Shown: in pieces, positions 8,063 through 15,887 of the stretch | How the letters are laid out: every line of letters starts with the position of its first letter | Numbering within the stretch: the first letter of the stretch is position 1 | DNA from: Pseudomonas sp. NFACC02 | GTDB lineage: Bacteria > Pseudomonadota > Gammaproteobacteria > Pseudomonadales > Pseudomonadaceae | Length of the DNA: 52,785 bases | Direction of reading: 5' to 3' | Assembly: GCF_900110765.1 (NCBI RefSeq) | Contig: NZ_FOEO01000039.1 | Span: 1-52,785 of the forward strand | Program-made: the position numbers and the translations under genes | The notes under the pieces: generated by a model | Seen by the model: the letters and a program-made list of their open reading frames with translations, nothing else | Told to the model about the DNA's origin: nothing | Database searches by the model: none

Positions 8063-9454
8063 CTATTTGGCGCTGGAAACCTTCAAGTCTTTCAGCGCTT
8101 CGGAATCATCACCACCAAGCCACACATTCACACTGGCAACGCTTTCAGCAGACAACTTGCCTGCCCAGCGATTCAGGATGAACAGGTTGGTGATGAAGTC
8201 GTACTGCGACTTAAGCAGATCGCCCCGAGCCTTGAATTCATTCTGAACAGCCGTCAACACATCAACAGCATTGACCACGCCGTAAGTGAAGGCCTTCTGC
8301 GCCGCGATACTTGATTGCTTGGCAGAGGACAATGCATTCTGACCGGCACGTATTTTGTCTACGGCAGACTGCGCTGTGAGGTACGCATTGGTGGTCTCTT
8401 TCACCACCTGCCTGCGGACACCTTCCAGATCCTGCTCGGCTGCGTACTGGTCCTCATACAAACCGCGCACCCGCGCAGAGGTCGACCCACCGCTGTAGAT
8501 CGGCACTTTGAGGCCAATAGTCGCCACATAGCTATCGCTCCGGGGCGTCAGTGTGTTGTCGTAACCCACGTCACTCTGTTGCGCCCCCAGGTTGAAGGTC
8601 ACCGAGGGATAGTGACCGCCCTTGCCCTCCCGCACGGCCGCGTCAGCCGCTGCCAGATTGCTTTCATAAGCTTTGAGCCTGGGGTTGCTGTCCATCGCCT
8701 GAGCGATCCAGGTCTCCAGTGGCAATGTGGGTGCTTCAAGGGCAATGTCGTTGCGGATACGACTTAAGCGCTCATTGATCGGACGCCCGACGATTTCCGA
8801 CAACGCCTCCCGAGTCAGACGGACCTGATTGCGCGCTTCCACCTCCTGCGCCACCAGAGAGTCGACGCGCGCCTTAAGGTCGAGCATGTCGGTGATCTTC
8901 GCCATCTGCTTGGCGTACATGGCATTGACCCTGTCCAGGCTGCCCTGCGTTGCGCGCCGCTCAGCTACAACGAGCTCCAGAGCGTCGTCGGCTGCCAGTG
9001 CCGCAAAATACCGCTTGGCCAGATCGACCGTCGCCTCTGCCTGAGCGTCCTCAGACTGCGAACCCTTCTGCAGCGTGACACTCTTGGCCTTCTGGTAACG
9101 CTCCCACGCCTCTTTGTTATAGATGAACTGCGTGAGATTCAGCGAGTAACTTTTGTTGTCATAGATTTCCCGCGAGGCTTCATCCTTGCGTAATATCCTG
9201 TTGAAATTGCTGTTGGCCGTCACCTGAGGCAGTAAACCACCGAACGCTTCACGCTCTTGTTCGGCGGCGGAACGGGCGTGTGCGTAGGCGGACAGGATCC
9301 GAGGATCTTCAAGCCTGGACTCCTTGTAGAGCGTCATCAGATCCAACGCATAGGTCGAGGCACTAACCTGTTGTGGCGCCACAGGCTGAGCGGCATAGAT
9401 GTCAAAAGCCAATAAACTCAGGAACAGACCGGGAAGAAAACGCACTGCTGTCAT
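8063..9454 (-). CDS. TolC-family outer-membrane channel of type I secretion system
   Basis: Outer-membrane exit duct for the neighbouring type I exporter. The 463-residue product begins with a clear signal peptide ending near IYAAQ (cleavage around residue 22), followed by two outer-membrane efflux repeats with long helical segments typical of TolC/LapE/PrtF (for example LAAADAAVREGKGGHYPSV in the second repeat). It overlaps the HlyD-like gene by four bases (ATGA, 9451-9454) and is the last gene of the minus-strand exporter operon. Because the channel is encoded with its pump, the system is self-contained and need not borrow the general TolC. Confidence 0.93.
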   Translation of the reverse strand: MTAVRFLPGLFLSLLAFDIYAAQPVAPQQVSASTYALDLMTLYKESRLEDPRILSAYAHARSAAEQEREAFGGLLPQVTANSNFNRILRKDEASREIYDNKSYSLNLTQFIYNKEAWERYQKAKSVTLQKGSQSEDAQAEATVDLAKRYFAALAADDALELVVAERRATQGSLDRVNAMYAKQMAKITDMLDLKARVDSLVAQEVEARNQVRLTREALSEIVGRPINERLSRIRNDIALEAPTLPLETWIAQAMDSNPRLKAYESNLAAADAAVREGKGGHYPSVTFNLGAQQSDVGYDNTLTPRSDSYVATIGLKVPIYSGGSTSARVRGLYEDQYAAEQDLEGVRRQVVKETTNAYLTAQSAVDKIRAGQNALSSAKQSSIAAQKAFTYGVVNAVDVLTAVQNEFKARGDLLKSQYDFITNLFILNRWAGKLSAESVASVNVWLGGDDSEALKDLKVSSAK

Positions 9455-10776
9455 TCCTCGATCATCGACTTGGCAAACATGTTGTTAGCCGGCTTCAAAA
9501 GATACTGCAGCATCGTTCGGCTACCAGCGTTGATCAAGACTTCAGCGGGCATGCCGGGCTGTAGCTTACGATCACCCAGCCGCTGCTTACCTTCGTCCGT
9601 CAGCTTGACTCGAACCAAGTAATAGCCTTCACCGGTTTTCTCATCGGTCAGCCTGTCAGCCGAGATACGCGTCACCTCGCCCTGAATAACCGGCGTCGTG
9701 GCACTGTTGAACGCGCTGAAACGGATATCGGTGTGCTTGCCCAACGTGATCCGGTCAATGTCATTCGTGCCGACATGCGCTTCGACCACCAGTTCGGACG
9801 ACTCAGGGACAATGTCCAGCAATGGCGTCGCCGCGCTAACCACGCCACCGATGGTGTGGACCTTCATGTCGAGAACCATACCGTCCTCCGGCGCCCGGAT
9901 GACGACGCGAGACAGTCGATCCTTCAGTGCGGCGGCCTTCTCCTGCAGGTCGAACACCTGGGCCTGCACGTCACTTAAATCTTTGGCCACATCAGAACTG
10001 AATTTCTGATTGAGCTGGACGATCTGCAACTCCGTCTCGTTGATCTGTAGACGGGTTTTGGTAATGGTCGACTGATGATCGGCAACTTCGGACTTGAGCA
10101 TGTCCAGCTTGCGCTCCTGCTCAAGCAGACGCTGCTTGTCCACAAAGCCCTGACGCAAGAGATCTTTAAGCTCGGTAATCTCACCGCTGTAAGACTTTTC
10201 GAGATTGACCTTTGTCGCGATCATTTCATTGAGGCCAACAATCTGTTGCTTCAACTGCCCTATGCGCTCTTGCTGCACCGAAATCTCGCCCAGGCGAGCG
10301 ACATGACGAGCCTTGAAGACCTGCGCCTCACCATTGATGGCCTCGCGCGCGCGGTCACTTTCTTCTCCCTTGATCACCAGAGGCGGAATGGACGGAAGAT
10401 CGTCACGTTCGGCCCTCAAGCGGGCCTCTTTGGCTTGGGCAGTAATCAACTGGTTGCGAGTGGACTCATACTCGGAACTCAATTGCGAATCATCGAGGAT
10501 GATCAACGGATCGCCTTTGCGTACGGTATCTCCATCCCGGGCGAGAAGTTCTTTTACGATGCCGCCTTCCAGATGCTGCACCGTCTTTCTGTAGCTCTGT
10601 ACCGTCACGATACCAGTGCCGTAAACCGCGTTGCCCAGTGGGGCAAAGGCGGCCCACGTACCGAACAGTCCAAAGGTCACCAACACAATCGTCATTCCGA
10701 CTCGGCGAATTCCCCGGTCGGAAGTGGGCATGTCGGCAGAGTGCTCGTCGAGCACAGTCATTGAATTACTGCTCAT
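9451..10776 (-). CDS. HlyD-family periplasmic adaptor of type I secretion system
   Basis: Membrane-fusion protein linking the ABC exporter to the TolC-like duct. The 441-residue product has a cytoplasmic N-terminus of about 27 residues, one membrane segment (about 28-46), a split lipoyl-like domain whose first half carries HLEGGIVKEL (68-77), a long coiled-coil hairpin (about 100-280), then the second lipoyl half and a beta-barrel domain with the family tail LQPGMPAEVLI. It matches the PrtE/AprE/LapC group in size. ATG at 10776 has AAGGA eight bases upstream. It sits 13 bases after the ABC gene stop. Confidence 0.94.
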   Translation of the reverse strand: MSSNSMTVLDEHSADMPTSDRGIRRVGMTIVLVTFGLFGTWAAFAPLGNAVYGTGIVTVQSYRKTVQHLEGGIVKELLARDGDTVRKGDPLIILDDSQLSSEYESTRNQLITAQAKEARLRAERDDLPSIPPLVIKGEESDRAREAINGEAQVFKARHVARLGEISVQQERIGQLKQQIVGLNEMIATKVNLEKSYSGEITELKDLLRQGFVDKQRLLEQERKLDMLKSEVADHQSTITKTRLQINETELQIVQLNQKFSSDVAKDLSDVQAQVFDLQEKAAALKDRLSRVVIRAPEDGMVLDMKVHTIGGVVSAATPLLDIVPESSELVVEAHVGTNDIDRITLGKHTDIRFSAFNSATTPVIQGEVTRISADRLTDEKTGEGYYLVRVKLTDEGKQRLGDRKLQPGMPAEVLINAGSRTMLQYLLKPANNMFAKSMIEE

Positions 10777-10789
10777 TCACGAATTCCTT

Positions 10790-12625
10790 TCAAGCGCTGG
10801 GCTGTTCTTCGCCGGTTGTCGTTGCCGCGACTCTGGGCTGAGCCTGACCTTGCGCTTTCGCTTGAGCTTTGGCTTGCTGCTGAGCCAGCTCGGCTATGAC
10901 CTGATCACGGGCCCCGTACATGCTTAAAGTGCCGGCACTGAGCACCATCACACGGTCCAGCCGGGACAGGATATTGGGTCGGTGAGAGATAATGAACACC
11001 GTAGCGCCAGTTTCCTTGATTTTCTGCAAAGCAACGCTTAGCGCGCGTTCACCGACTTCATCGAGGTTGGAGTTGGGTTCGTCGAGGACGATCAGACGTG
11101 GGCTGCCGTAGACCGCGCGCGCCAGACCTATGCGCTGACGCTGCCCGCCCGAAAGATTGACGCCCTCGCTACCAATGACAGTGTCATAACCGTCGGGTAG
11201 CTGCAGAATCATTTCATGAACACCCGCGATTCGAGCAGCCAGTACGACTTGCTCAGGATCGACCTTGGTAAATCGCGCAATATTATCGCTGATGCTGCCT
11301 TCGAACAGCTCGATGTCCTGCGGCAGGTAGCCAAGGTGCGGCCCTAGCTCACGTTTATCCCACGCACTGATGTCAGCACCGTCCAGGCGGACCGTTCCGT
11401 GCTGCGGAGGCCAGATGCCGAGCAAAGCCCGGGCCAGTGTCGATTTCCCCGCAGCGCTAGGCCCGACGATGCCAACGATGCTGCCCGCCGGCGCGACAAA
11501 ACTGATGTTGCGAATAACCGCTGCCTTCGCTCCTGGCGGGGCAACGACAAGATTTTCGACCTGAATGTGGCCTTCCGGGGCCGGCAAAGACATTCGCTCA
11601 GGCTCGGAGTGGAGCTTCTGGAGGGTGTCGTTCAAACGCTGATACTGCATGCGTGCAGCGACAAAGCCTTTCCAGCTGCCGATCATCTGATCGATGGGCG
11701 ACAGCGCTCGCCCCAACAGCAGCGAGCCCGCCATCATCAAACCTGGATTGATCTCATGGGTGATGACCAGATAGGCACCAGCGGCCAGCATCATTGACTG
11801 GGCCCAGTTGCGGAAAGTTTTAGAGATCGAGGTCAAGATCCCGCCTTTATCACTGGCAGCCGATTGCAGCACCAGCACTCGGCGCTGCCGCGCGGCCCAA
11901 CGGCCCATTAGTGTGTCGAGCATACCCATGGACTCGATCACTTCGGCATTGCGTAGATTCTTTGTGGTCTGAAGGTTCGCGGTAATGCTCTGCTTGTTCG
12001 CCTCGGCCAATGCATTACTGGTGTAACGGTGGTTAAGGTACGCAAGGCCTACCAACACGACCGCAGCGCCTACTGTCATCCATCCGAACCAGGGATGAAA
12101 CATGAACATCACGGCGGTATAGATCGGTAACCAGGGCGCATCGAAAAAGGCGAATAACCCGCTGCCCGTCAGAAACTGCCTGAGCGAGGTCAAATCGTTC
12201 AAAGACTGCGCGGAAGCGTCCATGCCTCCACTGCTGAGCGCTCGTTTGAAGCTTGCCCGATAAACATCACGGCTGAGCAAGACGTCCATCCGATTGCTGA
12301 TGCGAACCATGATCCTTGACCGTACCCATTCCAAAGAACCAAGCGTCAACATCAGCACGGTCAGGATGAGGGTCAACATAATCAGCGTCGAGGTGCTGCT
12401 GCTTGGCACCACTCGCCCCGATATCTGGATCATGTAGAAGGTCGGAACAAGCATCAGCGTGTTGACGAACAGGCTGAAAAATCCAACCGATAGGAAGCTA
12501 CCTTTGCAGACCCTAAGGGCGGCTTGAAGGTTGTTTTCGTGTGAGCGACTCATGGAATCCATTACTGATGAGATAGGGCTGCGAAAGCGCGGGAGTGTAT
12601 CACTGACCTGAGTCATAAACAGCAT
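10790..12625 (-). CDS. Type I secretion ABC exporter (PrtD type)
   Basis: Inner-membrane ATPase/permease that energises export of an unfolded substrate with a C-terminal signal. Using the longest reading (611 residues): a six-helix membrane domain beginning near LRVCKGSFLSVGFFSLFVN (38-56), Walker A GPSAAGKST (388-396), signature LSGGQ (491-495), Walker B LIVLDEP (511-517) and switch His548. There is no N-terminal C39-like peptidase domain, which places it with PrtD/AprD/HasD/RsaD exporters rather than HlyB/LapB. Possible starts are 12625, 12616 and 12553; none has a good ribosome-binding site, and 12553 (MSRSHENN) best matches the length of AprD. The last 35 or so residues are an odd Gln/Ala/Lys-rich tail. 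First gene of the exporter operon, divergent from the likely substrate genes. Confidence 0.93.
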   Translation of the reverse strand: MLFMTQVSDTLPRFRSPISSVMDSMSRSHENNLQAALRVCKGSFLSVGFFSLFVNTLMLVPTFYMIQISGRVVPSSSTSTLIMLTLILTVLMLTLGSLEWVRSRIMVRISNRMDVLLSRDVYRASFKRALSSGGMDASAQSLNDLTSLRQFLTGSGLFAFFDAPWLPIYTAVMFMFHPWFGWMTVGAAVVLVGLAYLNHRYTSNALAEANKQSITANLQTTKNLRNAEVIESMGMLDTLMGRWAARQRRVLVLQSAASDKGGILTSISKTFRNWAQSMMLAAGAYLVITHEINPGLMMAGSLLLGRALSPIDQMIGSWKGFVAARMQYQRLNDTLQKLHSEPERMSLPAPEGHIQVENLVVAPPGAKAAVIRNISFVAPAGSIVGIVGPSAAGKSTLARALLGIWPPQHGTVRLDGADISAWDKRELGPHLGYLPQDIELFEGSISDNIARFTKVDPEQVVLAARIAGVHEMILQLPDGYDTVIGSEGVNLSGGQRQRIGLARAVYGSPRLIVLDEPNSNLDEVGERALSVALQKIKETGATVFIISHRPNILSRLDRVMVLSAGTLSMYGARDQVIAELAQQQAKAQAKAQGQAQPRVAATTTGEEQPSA

Positions 12626-12771
12626 TAAAGGGCCATCAAACGAGTCGCCGTCTGGCGGATTTTCGTGAAGTTTTTTTTAAGAAAAGGAACTCGACGCGTA
12701 AGGACCGCAACTTTGCTTCGTATGTAAGAGAAATAGTTCCGCACATTTATAGGCATCCCGACGAACTGCCT

Positions 12772-12785
12772 TAGATACGTATCTA
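12772..12785. promoter_or_regulatory. Perfect 14-bp palindrome, candidate operator
   Basis: TAGATACGTATCTA reads identically on both strands. It lies about 150-220 bases upstream of the candidate exporter starts, within the divergent intergenic region. It has the size and symmetry of a dimeric repressor or activator site; no matching regulator is encoded in the window. No T-run follows, so it is not a terminator. Confidence 0.45.
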
Positions 12786-13301
12786 TATGTTGCCCGACAT
12801 GCCTACAGATTAGCCAAACAGTCGTGAAGCACCTCCAAAACCAGATTGTTTACCGGGCCAAAATGTAAGCTATGACCTGTCAACGCCTGCCTCGAGCACC
12901 AGCGCAATTGAAGCGTGTACTCGCTATCCGCCCGCCCAAACCAGCGCATCAACCACCAAAACCTGCCTCAAAACGATCAAAAAACACACGCATTTTCTCA
13001 GCACGTACACCCCCTCCCCTTCGCTAACCGACCTGCAGCCCCAATGATCAACGATGCCAGAGAAATCCACTTTCCTGACGCCAAAAAAATACGCCAGAAA
13101 CAGCTGAAAACCCAGCGCAGTGCTCCGTTGAAGACGCTGGAGCGACCACGCCCAAATCTGCAGCAGATGCGTTTCATCGATACCTGCCCAACCAGTAATG
13201 TTGGCAACTTGTACTCGTGAGCCTTCCACTTCCTGACCAACGGCCTACACAGAATTCCTAATTCAGAGCAACATGCAGTCGCTGGTTTCGCTCGGCATCT
13301 G

Positions 13302-13351
13302 GGGAAATTTCCCACGAGAACAATTGACATTTCGCTGAGATCAATTAATCT
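13302..13351 (+). promoter_or_regulatory. Palindrome plus candidate promoter for the substrate operon
   Basis: A perfect 12-bp palindrome GGGAAATTTCCC (13302-13313) is followed after ten bases by a consensus -35 box TTGACA (13324-13329). Sixteen bases further is TAATCT (13346-13351), a poor -10. The set lies about 120 bases ahead of the GTG start at 13468. The -35 and palindrome are clear; promoter activity is inference, and the weak -10 may mean an activator is needed. Confidence 0.35.
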
Positions 13352-13467
13352 CCGACGACGGAATTGCCACCAGTGCGCCACTAAGTTGTGCAGTACCAGT
13401 GATGAGTTGATCGGATAGTCACTCCCGATCACTGCTGTCAGCTCGGGATAAGAAGGAAACTTATTGA

Positions 13468-14352
13468 GTGCAGTCGCAAACATTAGACGGCCTGAAAATT
13501 ACGTCCCGCGTAACGCTCCTGGAGCCGGGGATGTACATTTTTCGTTACGCCTCGCAGCCCATAGCAGAAAGAAGTGTCTGCATCGCCTTGCAGCAAGCGC
13601 CGCTCGGTAAAGGCGTGATCGACTTCTTCCCGGCTGAAGGCGTATCAAAGAATATGCTCACCAAGCTGGGCGACTGCGTCATTGGTCGTGTGAAAAGTGG
13701 TGTCGCGACCGTTCTGATCACCGAATATTATCTTGCCGACATGCAAGTCGACCCCGTCGACTTACGTATCGACCGCATCGACACGTCTGCGGCGATCATG
13801 CGTAACTTCATGCCTGCCAGCGCTGCCCCCGAAGCAGTAGCCTTTTCCCATACCGCACCTGTCCGAGCGGTACTCAAGCTGACTGGCCATATTGAAAATC
13901 AAGGGGATGTGTCCGTGGTAGATGGTTGCCTGGGCAATGAGCGAGATGCTGCCCGCCTGGAAGGTTTCTCGATTACTTGGGAAAACAAACCGTCTGGTGT
14001 GGACCTTGCCTACACCAGCACTATCGCTGGCGCCGGCCCCAGTCAAAAAGTTCTTACCGGAAGCTTTACCGGGGCTCGCAATAAGAGTGCTTCGCTTGTG
14101 GCTGTCGGCTTTGGCCTGACCGGTCCCGACCGCTCCCATTACGAATTGACCGGCTATGTAGTGTTTGCTGGATCAGCGCCACAAGCCATCGTCAACGAAC
14201 AAATGCTTTTTGGACCCAGCGGGACTGAACCCCTGGTCGCAATACAGCTCTCAATTACTCCCAAAAACGAGATCAACGCTCTCCGCCATAAGTCTCTCAG
14301 GGAAAAACCTGCGATTACGCAGACAGATAGCAACATAGGCCAAATGGCCTGA
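13468..14352 (+). CDS. Unrecognised 294-residue protein upstream of the RTX gene
   Basis: I do not recognise this protein. It is 294 residues from a GTG start at 13468, supported by AAGGA at 13453-13457. No signal peptide or membrane segment is visible. It looks like two beta-rich halves joined near residue 110-150: an N-terminal part with alternating hydrophobic strands (TLLEPGMYIFRY, ATVLITEYYL) and a C-terminal part with long strands (EGFSITWE, SASLVAVGFGLTG, YELTGYVVF). The last 30 residues are polar and probably disordered. Only 19 bases separate it from the RTX/DUF4214 gene and it has no terminator after it, so the two are surely co-transcribed. By position it could be a substrate chaperone, a second exported layer component, or a glycan-binding partner; nothing in the sequence decides this. 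Confidence 0.85.
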   Translation: MQSQTLDGLKITSRVTLLEPGMYIFRYASQPIAERSVCIALQQAPLGKGVIDFFPAEGVSKNMLTKLGDCVIGRVKSGVATVLITEYYLADMQVDPVDLRIDRIDTSAAIMRNFMPASAAPEAVAFSHTAPVRAVLKLTGHIENQGDVSVVDGCLGNERDAARLEGFSITWENKPSGVDLAYTSTIAGAGPSQKVLTGSFTGARNKSASLVAVGFGLTGPDRSHYELTGYVVFAGSAPQAIVNEQMLFGPSGTEPLVAIQLSITPKNEINALRHKSLREKPAITQTDSNIGQMA

Positions 14353-14371
14353 CACATCAGGAATTAGACTC

Positions 14372-15781
14372 ATGGCACTGCAATATGATGCACCAACCAC
14401 CGCGGCAGCTCTGACCGCAGAACTGCAAAGCAACCCAGCAATCTCCGCTACTACCCTGGCAGCCATCAGCTCCCTGCTGAACCTGGATGCATCGGGCACT
14501 GAAGTGTCGGTAGCTTCCTACAACGCGATCACCGGTGAAGTGACTGGCCAAGACGGCGTGACTCCAGATGTCGTGACTATCTCGACTGACGCACCGACCT
14601 TTGCGCGTGCAGCTGCAACTCCTCAAGTCGACGTCAACCTGACTCCAGTAGCTGACGCTTCTGTTTTCGTCATCAGCGGCGACCAAGGCGTTAACGCTAC
14701 CCTGAACACTGTTGCAGGTTCGGACAAAGTCATCGTTGGCGGCAACGGTAACGACACCATCACCGTGACTGGCGACGCCAACGTCACCGTTGAAGGCGGC
14801 GACGGCAACGACGTCATCACCACTGCAGGCGGCAACGACACCGTAATCGGCGGCGCTGGCGTTAACTTCATTTCTACCGGTGCAGGCAACGACACCATCA
14901 TCACCGGTGCTGGCATTGCTAACACTATTGATGCTGGCGAAGGCTTCGACACCGTTCAGATCGGCGGCGCACGTGCTGACTTCCAGATTTCGCAGTCCGG
15001 CTCGACTCTGGTACTGAACGGCGATGATCAGACCACCAGCGTTACCCACGCTGAATTCCTGAGCTTCACCGACGGCGCTACTGTTGCCATCGCTGACAAC
15101 GCTGAAGATGCTGCAGTTCTGCGTCTGTACGAAGGCCTGCTGGGTCGCGACGCCGATCAAGCCGGTGCTGAGTTCTTCACCACTGCTCATGACAACGGTG
15201 CAACCTCCGCTCAGCTGGCTGAAGTCTTCGTCAACTCGGCCGAATACAAAGATGTTGTCGTCGACAGCTACATCGACGATCTGTACAACAATCTGCTGGG
15301 CCGCACCACTGGTGCTGACCAGGCCGGTCAGGACTTCTGGTCCAATGCAGTTGCCAATGGCCTGAGCCTGTCGGATCTGGCTGTGCAGTTGGCTGCATCG
15401 ACCGAAGGTCAAGCTGCTACTAGCTCTGACACTGCTTTCGTCAAAGGCCTGTATGAAGCTGCACTGGGCCGCAACGCCGACGATACTGGTCTGGACTTCT
15501 GGGTCAATGCTCTGTCGAACGGCAATACCCGTGAAGACATCGCTTCGGGCATCATCAACTCGAGCGAGGCTTCCAGCCACTCCAATGTCGAGTTCGTGAA
15601 CTCGCTGTACACCAACGCGCTGGGTCGTGACAACGACGCAAACGACGTTGGCGGCAAAGCGTTCTGGCTGACCGCGCTGGAAAACGGTGCTTCGCACGCC
15701 CAGGTTGCTATCGACATCGTCGGTTCGCCTGATGCACAAGCTCACGTCACCAACGTTGTAGTGGTTCCAGGCTCGGTTTAA
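14372..15781 (+). CDS. Secreted RTX / DUF4214 repeat protein, likely type I substrate and surface-layer candidate
   Basis: The 469-residue product has no Cys and no N-terminal signal peptide. Residues 1-95 are Ala/Thr/Ser-rich; 118-190 hold calcium-binding RTX nonapeptides (GGNGNDTI, GGDGNDVI, AGGNDTVIGG, GAGNDTII); 247-454 hold four DUF4214 repeats with the core LYxxxLGR-x-AD-x-G-x-x-FW, at about 247-292, 297-345, 356-399 and 407-454. It ends in hydrophobic VVVVPGSV, a plausible uncleaved C-terminal signal for the PrtD-type exporter encoded divergently. Leu is almost always CTG and Asn, Asp, Tyr and Phe mostly C-ending, unlike the gene upstream, which suggests very high expression. AGGA lies nine bases before ATG 14372 and a strong terminator follows. 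It lacks the LapA-type N-terminal retention module and any TAAG or PAAG LapG site. An S-layer-like or matrix role is inference. Confidence 0.93.
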   Translation: MALQYDAPTTAAALTAELQSNPAISATTLAAISSLLNLDASGTEVSVASYNAITGEVTGQDGVTPDVVTISTDAPTFARAAATPQVDVNLTPVADASVFVISGDQGVNATLNTVAGSDKVIVGGNGNDTITVTGDANVTVEGGDGNDVITTAGGNDTVIGGAGVNFISTGAGNDTIITGAGIANTIDAGEGFDTVQIGGARADFQISQSGSTLVLNGDDQTTSVTHAEFLSFTDGATVAIADNAEDAAVLRLYEGLLGRDADQAGAEFFTTAHDNGATSAQLAEVFVNSAEYKDVVVDSYIDDLYNNLLGRTTGADQAGQDFWSNAVANGLSLSDLAVQLAASTEGQAATSSDTAFVKGLYEAALGRNADDTGLDFWVNALSNGNTREDIASGIINSSEASSHSNVEFVNSLYTNALGRDNDANDVGGKAFWLTALENGASHAQVAIDIVGSPDAQAHVTNVVVVPGSV

Positions 15782-15811
15782 TCGACCGCTTCTGAACCAG
15801 CCCGATCACCT

Positions 15812-15834
15812 CCAGCCGTAAGGCTGGGGGTTTT
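15812..15834 (+). terminator. Terminator after the RTX gene
   Basis: Stem CCAGCC (15812-15817) with GTAA loop and GGCTGG (15822-15827), then GGG and TTTT. It lies 31 bases after the stop codon. With the next hairpin it forms a tandem pair, fitting a highly expressed upstream gene. Confidence 0.8.
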
Positions 15835-15840
15835 CAAAAA

Positions 15841-15874
15841 GGGGCTCCCTCGCGGGCGCCCCTCTTTATTTATT
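15841..15874 (+). terminator. Second tandem terminator after the RTX gene
   Basis: GGGGC(T)CCC (15841-15849) pairs with GGG(C)GCCCC (15854-15862) around a TCGC loop, with one internal mismatch, followed by TCTTTATTTATTT. It ends 13 bases before the next gene's ATG, so that gene relies on read-through or on a promoter embedded here. Confidence 0.8.
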
Positions 15875-15887
15875 TGCGAATCACCCA

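Larger units (their letters stand above)
12626..13467. other. Long divergent regulatory region between exporter and substrate genes
   Basis: An 842-base gap without a credible gene. It is AT-richer than the flanks, has A/C-rich runs near 12940-13010, and carries two perfect palindromes (12772-12785 and 13302-13313) and one TTGACA box (13324-13329). Open frames of 101 to 161 codons exist on both strands but overlap each other antiparallel, lack ribosome-binding sites and have non-protein-like composition (rich in Arg, His, Pro, Cys). The length suggests complex control or an undetected small RNA. Confidence 0.6.

Noticed and set aside
12915..13483. Small frames in the exporter/substrate divergent region (12915-13220 plus; 12998-13483 minus)
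   Set aside because: They overlap each other antiparallel, lack ribosome-binding sites, and the minus one runs into the start of the 294-residue gene. Kept as non-coding.
14357..15745. 462-codon open frame on the minus strand opposite the RTX gene
   Set aside because: It mirrors the repeats of the RTX protein; the strong codon bias of that gene removes antisense stops. No start signal.
14372..15781. RTX protein as a metalloprotease, lipase or mannuronan epimerase
   Set aside because: No HExxH zinc motif, no GxSxG lipase motif and no beta-helix epimerase module; only RTX and DUF4214 repeats are present.
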